Of a stretch of 54,627 nt of DNA, positions 15,706-25,364 are shown piece after piece; the stretch's first letter is position 1; each line of letters opens with the position of its first letter. The DNA lies in NCBI GenBank assembly GCA_013287205.1, contig JABDEE010000002.1, forward strand, positions 1 through 54,627. Reading direction: 5' to 3'. The stretch is from Alphaproteobacteria bacterium (lineage in GTDB: Bacteria; Pseudomonadota; Alphaproteobacteria; UBA9655). The notes under the pieces were generated by a model, which was given only the letters and a program-made list of their open reading frames with translations, was not told the origin of the DNA and did not search any database. The position numbers and the translations under genes are program-made.

Positions 15706-16200
15706 ATGCCCCTCCCTTCCATCACAGGCATTATGGCCGCGGACCCGCGAGGGATGATTGGAAAGGGAGGGGAAATTCCTTGGCATTACCCGGAAGAGCT
15801 CGCTCACTTTCGTGAGAAAACCCGAGGGCATGTGGTGGTCATGGGACGAAAAACCTTTGAAACCGTGCCTATGCTCTTTTTCCAAGAGCGCACCCCTGTC
15901 GTGTTTTCCCGCCACGCCCTCGATATTCCTGTCTGTACGGTTGTGTCGTCGATCGAAGGTTTCCTGGCCCATCAGGAAGAGTGGCAAGATCGGAAAATCT
16001 TCGTCGTCGGAGGCGCTGACATTGCCCACTTGTTCCTCAAACATAACCTATTAACCGATTTTATCCTCACCAAGATCCATAAATCCTATGAAGGCACAGC
16101 TTACCTTAAGCTCGAATATCTGGATGCGTGGGAGGAAACCATACTGGTCACAACCGGAAACTACACCATTGTTCATTTGAAGAATCCCCATGCAGGTTGA
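15706..16200 (+). CDS. folA: Dihydrofolate reductase
   Basis: Reduces dihydrofolate to tetrahydrofolate. The 164 aa protein has the family residues GMIGKGGEIPWHYPEELAHF (substrate Glu/Asp position, at about 16-35), VVMGRKTFE at about 45 and IFVVGGADI at about 97. The N-terminus is MPLPSITGIMAADPRG. It overlaps the CofE-like gene by 11 bases and is thus the first gene of a folA-ligase-NlpC operon. thyA is not next to it. The 233 bases upstream contain TTGACA near 15592, a possible -35, but no clear -10. Confidence 0.92.
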   Translation: MPLPSITGIMAADPRGMIGKGGEIPWHYPEELAHFREKTRGHVVVMGRKTFETVPMLFFQERTPVVFSRHALDIPVCTVVSSIEGFLAHQEEWQDRKIFVVGGADIAHLFLKHNLLTDFILTKIHKSYEGTAYLKLEYLDAWEETILVTTGNYTIVHLKNPHAG

Positions 16201-16933
16201 AGCCCTGCGCACCCATCGCATCGAACCCCATGAGACCCTGGAAACAATCCTCGATCGCTACATCCCTCCTCTTCCAGAGAAAACCGTTCTCGTGATTACC
16301 TCAAAAATTATTAGCCTGTGCCAAGGACGCATCCTCCCGAAGCATACCATGGCGAAAGAGGCCCTGATTCGCCAGGAGGCGGATGCGATTATTGAAGGAG
16401 ATAGCAATCCCTATGACATAAGTCTCACCCTTAAAAACAACATCCTCATTCCTTCAGCAGGCATTGATGAATCCAACGGCAATGACACCTATATTTTGTA
16501 TCCGGAGCACATCCAAGAAACAGCGGCAGCTCTCTGGACCTCTGTACGTCAAAAACAAGGCCTGATGGAGCTTGGCGTTCTGATCACCGATAGCACCACA
16601 ACCCCCTTGAGACGTGGCGTGACAGGCATTGCGTTAGGGTGGTGTGGGTTTGCTCCTCTCCATTCTTATGTCGGCCAACCTGACCTTTATGACCACCCCT
16701 TACGGGTCACCCAAATGAACCTTTTGGATGCTCTCGCCACAACCGCCGTGCTCGTGATGGGCGAAGGCAATGAACAAACCCCTTTGGCCCTCATCCATAA
16801 CGCCCCAAAGCTGACATTTCTCACCCGTCCTCCCACCCTTGAGGAAGAAGAAAATGTGAGGATTTCCCTCGAGGAGGACTTGTACGCCCCTCTTCTCACA
16901 GCTGTGAAGTGGGTGAGAAAAGAGGAAAAATGA
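16190..16933 (+). CDS. CofE-family gamma-glutamyl ligase, probable folate polyglutamylase
   Basis: A 247 aa member of COG1478 (coenzyme F420-0:L-glutamate ligase fold). Family motifs: VLVITSKIISLCQGR at about 32-46, DSTTTPLRRGVTGIALGWCGF at about 133 (in two parts), YVGQPDLYD and MGEGNEQTP. No other F420 genes are near, and F420 is unlikely in this lineage. In Chlamydia a COG1478 protein has been reported to replace the missing FolC as folylpolyglutamate synthase, and this gene overlaps folA by 11 bases. I therefore infer that it adds gamma-linked Glu to tetrahydrofolate. The gene has no folC-like P-loop. Confidence 0.85.
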   Translation: MQVEALRTHRIEPHETLETILDRYIPPLPEKTVLVITSKIISLCQGRILPKHTMAKEALIRQEADAIIEGDSNPYDISLTLKNNILIPSAGIDESNGNDTYILYPEHIQETAAALWTSVRQKQGLMELGVLITDSTTTPLRRGVTGIALGWCGFAPLHSYVGQPDLYDHPLRVTQMNLLDALATTAVLVMGEGNEQTPLALIHNAPKLTFLTRPPTLEEEENVRISLEEDLYAPLLTAVKWVRKEEK

Positions 16934-18048
16934 CGATCACCGAAACATTCCAGCATATCCTGGACTCAACAGAAGATTCCTTGGCGAAACGGGGCGCTCA
17001 AAGAGAACAACGGGTGAGAGTTAAGATGGCCCAAGAAAATCAACAGGCATTAGCAACCCTTCAATCTCATCTCAGCGCCTCAGACAAAGACAAACTTAAG
17101 GAAAAAGTTCTCACCCAAAGCAAAGCCGCCCTATCAGCGGTCCGCAACTTTTGCGCACAAGCCAACAAGTCAGCTGCAGATTCTTTCAAAGGGTGGACGC
17201 ATACCTATAACCGCACAAAATTAGAGTTTCTCGTCGAACCCGTCCACACACTCCTAAAAGACCATTTTCATGAACTCATCGCAGGCACCCCCCTTAAAGG
17301 GTACATATGGGATGTGAATAATGTGGCAGAATTGGGAACAGACCCAACCCCCTTTATGAACGGACACATGCGATCCTCTGTGTATGTGGCAGGACTGTCC
17401 CACATTGCCTATGCCATTGATCCTCACTTAACCGTTTATGATCATACGACTTCTGCCCAAGTTTACAGAGTACCAATACATCCAGCCCATAAAAAGGTAC
17501 TGGAAGGCACACCTTATCTGAGAGACGAGGCCGTGGAAATTCCGGGCGTGTACGCGTGGGACGGCCTCGGGCGCAACCCTTTCTATGCCGATGGTAAACC
17601 TGATGGACAGCATGACTGTTGCTCATGGGTGCAGGAGGCGATCACCTCTTATACAGGACACTTCCCGCCTCCTGACTTCGTCATTGAGACAATCCATTTG
17701 CGTCGATTAGCCCTTCTCAAAAAACACCCAGAGATCGCCTTAAGTGCGGATGCGCCTCTTGTCACTTATCTGGACGGGGTATTAGAAGAGGTGCCTATCC
17801 AAAAAGACATGAGCTCTGCCCAACCTGGCGATTGGTTGGCAAGCCGTACAGGCGACGACATAGATAAACATCCTGAAACAGGCCTCGGCACAGCCGGACA
17901 TGTCTCCATGATTATGGGCGTGTTAGACGGCAAACCCCTCGTCCTTGAATACGCCAGAGACCGGGAAGGATCAGGAATGGATGGATTTGGGGCTTCCATA
18001 AAAGCTTACGATCCTCTGCGAGATATGCTCTTCAGACTACGAGGATAG
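16930..18048 (+). CDS. NlpC/P60-like cysteine hydrolase-like protein (function unknown)
   Basis: A 372 aa protein, no signal peptide or membrane segment. The first 100 residues are polar and helical, rich in Gln/Lys/Ala. The C-terminal half resembles the NlpC/P60 fold: DGQHDCCSWVQEA at about 225-236 (from ATG 16930), which gives a nucleophile Cys in a DC[CS]SWV context, then PGDWL at about 299, AGHVSMIMG at about 322 (catalytic His) and LEYAR. The order Cys-GD-His fits the family but the sequence between is unusual, so the catalytic set is a proposal. It starts inside the stop codon of the CofE-like gene (ATGA), so it is coupled to the folate genes. No known folate role exists for this family. 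Confidence 0.6.
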   Translation: MTITETFQHILDSTEDSLAKRGAQREQRVRVKMAQENQQALATLQSHLSASDKDKLKEKVLTQSKAALSAVRNFCAQANKSAADSFKGWTHTYNRTKLEFLVEPVHTLLKDHFHELIAGTPLKGYIWDVNNVAELGTDPTPFMNGHMRSSVYVAGLSHIAYAIDPHLTVYDHTTSAQVYRVPIHPAHKKVLEGTPYLRDEAVEIPGVYAWDGLGRNPFYADGKPDGQHDCCSWVQEAITSYTGHFPPPDFVIETIHLRRLALLKKHPEIALSADAPLVTYLDGVLEEVPIQKDMSSAQPGDWLASRTGDDIDKHPETGLGTAGHVSMIMGVLDGKPLVLEYARDREGSGMDGFGASIKAYDPLRDMLFRLRG

Positions 18049-18093
18049 AAAATTCTCTCACAATAACGACCCCTCCCCAAAGGAAAAAGGATG

Positions 18094-18119
18094 TGCTAGG
18101 GTGCCACCTAGCATAAAAG
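18094..18119 (+). promoter_or_regulatory. Hairpin upstream of pntAA
   Basis: TGCTAGG (18094-18100) pairs perfectly with CCTAGCA (18107-18113) around GTGCCA, followed by TAAAAGA and the GAGAGGGG ribosome site of pntAA. It might be an operator or a weak terminator of the gene before it; there is no U-tract. Confidence 0.35.
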
Positions 18120-18132
18120 AGAGAGGGGAAAA

Positions 18133-19254
18133 ATGAAGCTCACAGTCCTTAAAGAACGTAAACCCAACGAGACCCGTGTGGCCGTCACGCCGGAAACGGT
18201 GAAAAAGCTCATGGCCCTGGGATTTACAGTGACGGTTGAAAAAGACGCAGGCGAGGCCTCCTGTTTTCCAGACACCGCTTATAAAACAGCAGGTGCCACA
18301 ATTGCTGCAACGGCTAAAAAAGCCTTAGAGAACGCACAAGTCGTACTCAAGGTCCAAGCTCCCACAGAAGATGAAATTGAGATGGTGCCAGAAGGAGCCC
18401 TCCTCATCGGCATGCTGAATCCTCATGGAAACCCTACCTTGGTTAAGGCCTACGAAAAGCGGAAAATTACCGCCCTTTCCCTCGAACTCGCTCCGCGCAT
18501 TACCCGTGCCCAAGCCATGGATGTCCTCTCTTCCCAAAGCAACTTGGCCGGATACCGGGCCGTGATTGAGGCCGCTAACGTCTTTACGCGCGCATTTCCA
18601 ATGATGATGACAGCCGCAGGCACCGTCCCGCCTGCACGTGTTCTCATCCTAGGTGCCGGTGTTGCAGGGTTGCAGGCCCTGGCTACAGCGAAGCGCCTCG
18701 GCGCCATTGTGTCTGTCTTTGATGTACGGGCTGCCGCGAAGGAGCAAGTTGAAAGCTTGGGCGGCACGTTTGTTGAGGTGGAGTCCAAGGAATCGGGCGA
18801 AGGCACAGGCGGTTACGCCAAGGAAATGAGTGACGCCTATAAAGCGCAACAAGCCGCTAAAATTAAAGAGGTCCTCCAAAAATCCGACATTGCCATTTCA
18901 ACAGCCCTCATCCCCGGACGACCTGCCCCTCGGTTGATAACGGCCGATATGATCGCAGGCATGAAACCGGGCTCTGTCATTGTGGACCTGGCCGTTGAGG
19001 CAGGCGGAAACTGTGAAGGCAGCGTCCTCGGAAAAGTGGTGGAACAAGACGGTGTCAGCATTATTGGCTATGCCAACATGCCTGGACGGATTCCGCACGA
19101 TGCCAGCGCCCTTTATGCCCGCAACCTTCTAAACCTTCTCACCTTGTGTGTGGATAAAGACAAGCAAGCGCTGGCCCTCAATGAGGAAGATGAGATTATT
19201 CAAGCCATCATGATAACCCATAAGGGAAAAGCTAAAAAAGGAGATACAAAATGA
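18133..19254 (+). CDS. pntAA: NAD(P) transhydrogenase subunit alpha part 1
   Basis: NAD(H)-binding domain I of the proton-pumping transhydrogenase that uses the membrane gradient to make NADPH from NADH. The 373 aa protein begins MKLTVLKERKPNETRVAVTP, and carries ILGAGVAGLQALATAKRLGA at about 173 (NAD-binding Rossmann loop), VFDVRAAAKEQVESLGG and LIPGRPAP. There is no membrane segment; as in most alphaproteobacteria the alpha subunit is split and the membrane part is encoded by the next gene, which it overlaps by 4 bases. Confidence 0.95.
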   Translation: MKLTVLKERKPNETRVAVTPETVKKLMALGFTVTVEKDAGEASCFPDTAYKTAGATIAATAKKALENAQVVLKVQAPTEDEIEMVPEGALLIGMLNPHGNPTLVKAYEKRKITALSLELAPRITRAQAMDVLSSQSNLAGYRAVIEAANVFTRAFPMMMTAAGTVPPARVLILGAGVAGLQALATAKRLGAIVSVFDVRAAAKEQVESLGGTFVEVESKESGEGTGGYAKEMSDAYKAQQAAKIKEVLQKSDIAISTALIPGRPAPRLITADMIAGMKPGSVIVDLAVEAGGNCEGSVLGKVVEQDGVSIIGYANMPGRIPHDASALYARNLLNLLTLCVDKDKQALALNEEDEIIQAIMITHKGKAKKGDTK

Positions 19255-19541
19255 GCATGATTTCGCCCTTTATTCTCGGCCTCACGGTCTTTGTTCTGGC
19301 TGTTTTTGTGGGGTATTATGTGGTGTGGAAAGTGACGCCAGCTCTTCATTCGCCCCTCATGGCCGTCACCAATGCGATCTCGAGTGTGATCATTGTAGGA
19401 GCTGTATTGGCCGCAGGATCCGCTCAAGACTTTACGACCCAGCTCTTTGGGTTCTTTGCCGTCTTTATGGCTGCGATTAACATCTTTGGCGGATTTATGG
19501 TGACCCGCCGGATGCTCGACATGTTCACCCCAAAGAAATAG
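19251..19541 (+). CDS. pntAB: NAD(P) transhydrogenase subunit alpha part 2 (membrane)
   Basis: A 96 aa membrane protein with three hydrophobic helices: PFILGLTVFVLAVFVGYYVVW, a second around AVTNAISSVIIVGAVLAAG (the ...HS-MAVTNAISSV... motif is a hallmark of the domain II alpha segment), and FFAVFMAAINIFGGFMV. It forms part of the proton channel with PntB. It overlaps pntAA by 4 bases and precedes pntB by 10 bases. Confidence 0.93.
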   Translation: MSMISPFILGLTVFVLAVFVGYYVVWKVTPALHSPLMAVTNAISSVIIVGAVLAAGSAQDFTTQLFGFFAVFMAAINIFGGFMVTRRMLDMFTPKK

Positions 19542-19551
19542 GAACCTTCTG

Positions 19552-21102
19552 ATGAAAGATTTCATAACCTCAATCAAAACCTGTTTTTCGAAAGCAAGCA
19601 AAGACGCCTCAGGCGGATGCCCTCTGTCGTCAGGATCACCGCTCGCTCTCTACGGCTTATTGATCCTTCTCAGTGCGGTCAGCCTTTTCTTACTCAGAGG
19701 AATTAATAGCCCCAATCTCTCCGCGCTTCTTTATCTTACAGCGGGCACGCTTTTTATCTTAGCTCTCCAAGGGCTCTCTTCTGCGAAAACATCCATGAAA
19801 GGCTTGGACTATGGCATGTGGGGGATGGGACTCGCTGTTCTCACCACCCTGTCTTCGCCGATTGTCACAAGCTATAGCTGGATCTTTGCCGGTATTGTGG
19901 GGGGAGGTATCATTGGCTCCGCCATTGCGAAGAAGATTCAGATGACAGCCCTGCCCCAATTGGTAGCAGCTTTTCACAGCTTGGTCGGCCTTGCGGCTGT
20001 CTTCGTGGCTGCAGCCGCTCTCCAAGAACCAGCTGCCTTTGATATTGGCAGTATCGGTTCCATCGCCATGGGATCCCTCATTGAGATGGGTCTTGGGGTA
20101 GCAATCGGCGCATTGACCTTTACAGGATCTCTCGTGGCCTTTGCCAAGCTTCAAGGACTCGTGTCAGGAAATCCCCTCACGTTTAAAGGTCAGCACCTCC
20201 TGAATGCCATTTTAGGGATCAGCCTTGTAGTCCTCATCTTTTTCTTTGCAAGCAGTGAGTCCCACACCCTTTTCTGGGCGTTAACAGGAATAGCCTTTCT
20301 CCTCGGCTTCCTCCTGATCTTGCCCATTGGCGGTGCCGATATGCCCGTTGTCATCTCCATGCTCAATTCCTATTCAGGATGGGCAGCAGCAGGCATCGGG
20401 TTTACGCTCGGGAATAGTCTCCTCATCATTACAGGGGCTCTTGTCGGCGCTTCGGGAGCGATTCTGAGCTATATCATGTGCAAGGGGATGAACCGGTCGA
20501 TCTTCAACATTATCCTCGGGGGTTTTGGCGGCGAACACGCTGCAGCGTCAGCGAAGGGTGCCAAAGAGCAGCGCCCCTTTAAAGCAGGAAGCGCAGAAGA
20601 TGCGGGCTTCATCATGAAAAACGCCCAGTCCGTGATTATCGTGCCCGGATACGGGATGGCCGTCGCTCAAGCGCAGCACGCTTTACGGGAAATGGCAGAC
20701 ATCCTCAAAAAGGAAGGCGTTGCCGTGCGCTATGCCATCCATCCTGTCGCAGGACGCATGCCAGGGCACATGAACGTGCTCCTCGCAGAAGCCAATGTGC
20801 CTTATGATGATGTGCTTGAGCTCGAAGAAATTAACCGGGATTTTGGCGTGACCGATGTGGCCTTTGTGATTGGGGCCAACGACGTCACCAACCCTTCCGC
20901 CAAAACGGATACCACAAGTCCCATTTATGGCATGCCCATTTTGGATGTGGAAAAAGCGAAGACGGTCATCTTCGTCAAGCGCTCTATGTCCCCCGGCTAT
21001 GCTGGTGTGGATAATGAGCTCTTCTATCGTGACAACACCCTGATGCTTTTTGGGGATGCGAAGAAGGTCTGCGAAGAGGTAATCAAGGCGTTGGTGGAAT
21101 AA
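19552..21102 (+). CDS. pntB: NAD(P) transhydrogenase subunit beta
   Basis: Carries the rest of the membrane domain and the NADP(H)-binding domain III. The 516 aa protein has an N-terminal polar stretch of about 28 residues (MKDFITSIKTCFSKASKDAS) before the first helix; most homologues start closer to that helix. About nine helices span residues 30-300, including AFHSLVGLAAVFVA and the proton-channel region SYSGWAAAGIGFTLGN. Domain III has VIIVPGYGMAVAQAQHALRE at about 362, IHPVAGRMPGHMNVLLAEANVPYD (in two parts), ANDVTNPSA and KRSMSPGYAGVDN. The last codons have a second, diverged copy at 22383-22430. Confidence 0.96.
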   Translation: MKDFITSIKTCFSKASKDASGGCPLSSGSPLALYGLLILLSAVSLFLLRGINSPNLSALLYLTAGTLFILALQGLSSAKTSMKGLDYGMWGMGLAVLTTLSSPIVTSYSWIFAGIVGGGIIGSAIAKKIQMTALPQLVAAFHSLVGLAAVFVAAAALQEPAAFDIGSIGSIAMGSLIEMGLGVAIGALTFTGSLVAFAKLQGLVSGNPLTFKGQHLLNAILGISLVVLIFFFASSESHTLFWALTGIAFLLGFLLILPIGGADMPVVISMLNSYSGWAAAGIGFTLGNSLLIITGALVGASGAILSYIMCKGMNRSIFNIILGGFGGEHAAASAKGAKEQRPFKAGSAEDAGFIMKNAQSVIIVPGYGMAVAQAQHALREMADILKKEGVAVRYAIHPVAGRMPGHMNVLLAEANVPYDDVLELEEINRDFGVTDVAFVIGANDVTNPSAKTDTTSPIYGMPILDVEKAKTVIFVKRSMSPGYAGVDNELFYRDNTLMLFGDAKKVCEEVIKALVE

Positions 21103-21109
21103 AAACTTC

Positions 21110-21138
21110 TTGATATTTACATTGGGAAACTCTATATA
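21110..21138 (+). promoter_or_regulatory. Probable promoter of the exported kinase gene
   Basis: TTGATA (21110-21115) and TATATA (21133-21138) are 17 bases apart. It lies just after the pntB stop, so the next gene likely has its own transcript. Confidence 0.5.
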
Positions 21139-21170
21139 AAGATTATAGATAACTTTGTTTTTGTTCCCCT

Positions 21171-22370
21171 ATGTTAATTTACATCCGTTTTTTTCTTCTA
21201 TCGCTTTGTATAAGCGCTCCCCTCCATGCCATGATGGAGTCTATTGACCCAGACGATAAGCGGGGAACAATGGCGATTCCCCCTGATAAATTTCTTGAAT
21301 CAACGTTAACGCACGCCAAAGTTCGATACTGGTTGCGTGCCTCCTCCATTCTATCTGAGCAAGAAAGACAAGGGACTTTAGAGATAGAAAGAGCGGAACG
21401 GGACGCAAGCTCATACGCTGAGGATATTTTTTTTATTAAAACAAGTGCGCAGCAATTGGTACTAAAAGTCTGGGGCAAGAGGAGAATGAGCGACGAGGAT
21501 TGTGAAAGAAGGTGCAGAAATACCTATGCCGTTAGCAAAGCAGGGTTTGTTAAGAAATTCAAAGAGCCAGATTACCCTCAGCTCATGATCGATCTGTGGG
21601 CGGGTTTTTACACAAATGCTGATGGTCAAAGGCATTACCTTAACTTAATGCCCAGAGCATCAGGGCAATCTCTAGAGAGGTATCTTACAGAGCATCGAGA
21701 AAGAGCAGAAGATGTTGTAATTCAATTAGCAAAAGTATTCGGAAATGCTCATCGTGAAACTCTCGAAAAAAATGAGGACGACCCTGAGGGGTTTTTTGCA
21801 AGCTTTTGTGGCCATGATGTGCGCGAACCTAATATTTTTATTGATGTCTCACAGGGATGTGAAAAAGCGAAGATAAGTCTGATTGATCTAGAGGATATAG
21901 GAAAATCTCTTAAAGAACATAGATCACGTCGGAGCGTTTGGCATGATATCAAGGCCTTATTGCATTTACTTGATGTGTATAGAAATGTTTATTTGCATAA
22001 AAAGGAGATTGGTCTTGATCAAAGAGGAAAGGTGACTAACGAACAACTTTCTATGACAACAACATTCCTGAAATCTTATACAGATACCTTTGGTGAACAA
22101 GCTGGGCCCGTCAGAGACAGAATTCTGGCGCTTTATCAAGAAGAGACAGAAAAGTCTGCAGAGAACTTGGGAAAATACAATGCTGCTAATGAAGCCGATG
22201 ATGACAAACCTTGTAAAGGTAGAAGACTGTTGATCCCGCGCTCTGCTCAGGGCATAGAGAAGATTTTTCAGAAACTGGCTGAAATGCTGTCTGTACCTTC
22301 TGACCTACCTTCTGAGAGTGCCTCCTCCTCTAAGGGTGCCTCTGCAGCGGCGGGAGCGGCCACAAACTGA
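21171..22370 (+). CDS. Exported APH/choline-kinase-like protein (putative effector kinase)
   Basis: A 399 aa protein beginning with a signal peptide (MLIYIRFFLLSLCISAPLHA, cleavage near residue 20). Residues about 85-245 have the catalytic frame of aminoglycoside-phosphotransferase/small-molecule kinases: K99 in LVLKVWG as the ATP-anchoring Lys, H215-D216 and N221 in GHDVREPNIFID (D-x4-N, the catalytic loop), and D239 in SLIDLEDIG (metal-binding IDxED). A C-terminal tail is Ser/Ala-rich (SESASSSKGASAAAGA). Kinases with a signal peptide are rare in bacterial housekeeping, so a secreted effector or envelope role is proposed. Its bases are more AT-rich than those of pntB or eno and it sits between two copies of the pntB end, both suggesting transfer. 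No clear ribosome site precedes the ATG. Confidence 0.7.
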   Translation: MLIYIRFFLLSLCISAPLHAMMESIDPDDKRGTMAIPPDKFLESTLTHAKVRYWLRASSILSEQERQGTLEIERAERDASSYAEDIFFIKTSAQQLVLKVWGKRRMSDEDCERRCRNTYAVSKAGFVKKFKEPDYPQLMIDLWAGFYTNADGQRHYLNLMPRASGQSLERYLTEHRERAEDVVIQLAKVFGNAHRETLEKNEDDPEGFFASFCGHDVREPNIFIDVSQGCEKAKISLIDLEDIGKSLKEHRSRRSVWHDIKALLHLLDVYRNVYLHKKEIGLDQRGKVTNEQLSMTTTFLKSYTDTFGEQAGPVRDRILALYQEETEKSAENLGKYNAANEADDDKPCKGRRLLIPRSAQGIEKIFQKLAEMLSVPSDLPSESASSSKGASAAAGAATN

Positions 22371-22374
22371 GAGG

Positions 22375-22430
22375 GCTTGTGCTCTTGGGGAAGGTCTGCG
22401 AAGAGATGATTAGGGCGCTGGTAGAGTAAG
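22375..22430 (+). pseudogene. Second, diverged copy of the pntB 3' end
   Basis: Bases 22375-22430 align with the last 60 or so of pntB. In the last 13 codons, AAGGTCTGCGAAGAG is identical, then KVCEEMIRALVE-stop replaces KVCEEVIKALVE-stop. Three of the changes (Leu, Val and Glu codons) are synonymous, and 8 bases are missing just before this part. It has no start of its own. It is either the original gene end displaced by an integrated element or the remnant of a duplicated pntB. Confidence 0.75.
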
Positions 22431-22436
22431 CCCCGT

Positions 22437-22608
22437 GTCATCCCCGACTTACAAATCCTTCATTTGCGTTTCGCAAATGTTTAGGATTTGTTGATCGGGG
22501 ACCCAGAGCCGCAGAAAAATTCTTTCATACCTTGGCTCCTGGGTCCCAGGTCAAGTGCCTCTAGCCCCCGACAAGTCGGGGGGAAAGAGGCACTAAGCCT
22601 GGGATGAC
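22437..22608. repeat. Nested palindromic repeat, copy R2
   Basis: Starts GTCATCCCCGA and ends GGGATGAC. Three arms: arm 1 is ACAAATCC...GGATTTGT with CATTTGCG-TTT-CGCAAATG inside; arm 2 is GGGACCCAG / CTGGGTCCC; arm 3 is CCCAGG, AGTGCCTCT, CCCCCGAC, 2-base loop, GTCGGGGG, AGAGGCACT, CCTGGG. Arm 3 differs from copy R1 by changes on both sides of three stems. It ends six bases before the eno stop codon. Confidence 0.88.
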
Positions 22609-22614
22609 ACGTTT

Positions 22615-24322
<1,708 letters not shown>

Positions 24323-24407
24323 GTACTCGCTTCTATAATAATAAATGATGTGTGGTTCACTTTTCCTTGCGGAAAAGGAGATGCCCTTATCGTTTGAGGT
24401 AGGGGAT

Positions 24408-24470
24408 CAAAGGGTTGCTAAATGTTGACAACAACCCAAGGCGCGTACGCCTTCTGTTCCCACACTCACA
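24408..24470. promoter_or_regulatory. Two hairpins in the divergent intergenic region before the transporter gene
   Basis: GGGTTG (24411-24416) pairs with CAACCC (about 24432-24437) across a 15-base loop, and GGCG-CGTA-CGCC follows at about 24440-24451. The region 24323-24611 holds no gene I can support; these hairpins and the tandem repeat are the only structures seen. They could belong to the leader of the transporter-tgt operon, but no preQ1 riboswitch consensus is recognised. Confidence 0.35.
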
Positions 24471-24487
24471 GATATCTTCTTTTTTTG

Positions 24488-24534
24488 CAAGCAATTTTTG
24501 CAGCAATTTTTGCAACAGCAATTTTTGCAGCAAT
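24488..24534. repeat. Tandem GCAATTTTTGCA repeat
   Basis: Three copies of GCAATTTTTGCA at 24491-24502, 24503-24514 and 24518-24529, with partial copies on both sides. It lies in the divergent intergenic region of the DUF4167 gene and the transporter gene. Because the unit is 12 bases, its copy number may vary. Confidence 0.85.
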
Positions 24535-24623
24535 ACAAAAACCTTTGAGAGAAGGACTCTTCCCTTTTTTTTTTGGTGAAAATGTGAGATTTTGAGGACG
24601 GTAAACACACGGTGGACATCGTC

Positions 24624-25364
24624 ATGCATTTTTCTTTATCTCCTCACATCCTCATCGATGCCCTTCAACAGAATTCCCCTGAAGCATTGACCTTAGCCCT
24701 TTTAGTGGGCTGTGGGGTGATCATCCTCGGGATGATGCGCGCGTTCGGAGCTGCGGGCCTCATGGTTTACAGCGCTCTCGCTATTGTGGTCGCCAATCTT
24801 CAGGTACAAACGGCAACAGTGTATGCTTTTTTTCCTAATCCCGTGGCTCTGGGCACGATTGTCTTTTCATCGACCTTTATTGTGAGCACGATTTTGACGG
24901 AATGTTATGGGAAGGCTAAGGCCAAACAAGCGATGTGGCTGAGTTTTATCGGTATGATTTTGGTCACCCTATTTATGATCATTACCATGGGATTTAAGCC
25001 AGCCCCAGGATTTGGAGAAGCACATCAAGCGATGTGTACGCTCTTCTTTCCCGCCCCTGCCCTCATTGCGGCGAGTCTCATTGCTTATGGGGTGGGACAG
25101 TACAACGACATTTGGATTTTTGCGAGCCTTTCCCGTTTAACACGGGGGAAACTCTTGTGGGTACGATCCTTTTTTGCCCCTCTTATCGGAGCACTGATAG
25201 ACAATATGGTTTTTAGCGTGCTGGCCTGGATGGTGTTTGCGCCCTCCCCTTTACCGTGGCGAACTGTCCTTTTCACCTATATACTCGGCGCCTATTGTTT
25301 TCATGTGGGCATTGCGCTCATTGGGATCCCCTTTATTTATGTTGCCCGCCGGATGGTGAAATAA
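24624..25364 (+). CDS. Queuosine precursor transporter (YhhQ/VUT family)
   Basis: A 246 aa membrane protein with about six to seven hydrophobic segments. Family motifs: AFGAAGLMVYSALAIVVANLQV, STFIVSTILTECYGKAKAKQAMW (the TE-Y-GK motif), GVGQYNDIW and GALIDNMVFSVLAWM. YhhQ proteins import preQ0/preQ1, which TGT inserts into tRNA. The stop overlaps the tgt start by one base, so transporter and enzyme are coupled. The GTG at 24612 is a second possible start; the ATG at 24624 has GGTGG eight bases before it. Confidence 0.87.
   Translation: MHFSLSPHILIDALQQNSPEALTLALLVGCGVIILGMMRAFGAAGLMVYSALAIVVANLQVQTATVYAFFPNPVALGTIVFSSTFIVSTILTECYGKAKAKQAMWLSFIGMILVTLFMIITMGFKPAPGFGEAHQAMCTLFFPAPALIAASLIAYGVGQYNDIWIFASLSRLTRGKLLWVRSFFAPLIGALIDNMVFSVLAWMVFAPSPLPWRTVLFTYILGAYCFHVGIALIGIPFIYVARRMVK

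Noticed and set aside
24408-24470. preQ1 riboswitch before the transporter and tgt
   Set aside because: Two hairpins exist, but no preQ1-I or preQ1-II consensus could be recognised, so no riboswitch is called.
24387-24629. Cys/Leu/Lys-rich short ORFs around CKNCCCKNCC
   Set aside because: They are translations of the tandem GCAATTTTTGCA repeat and have no start signal or family match.
25256-25363. Longer Tgt start at 25256
   Set aside because: The extra residues lie inside the transporter gene; Tgt homology begins at MFNFEICFK.
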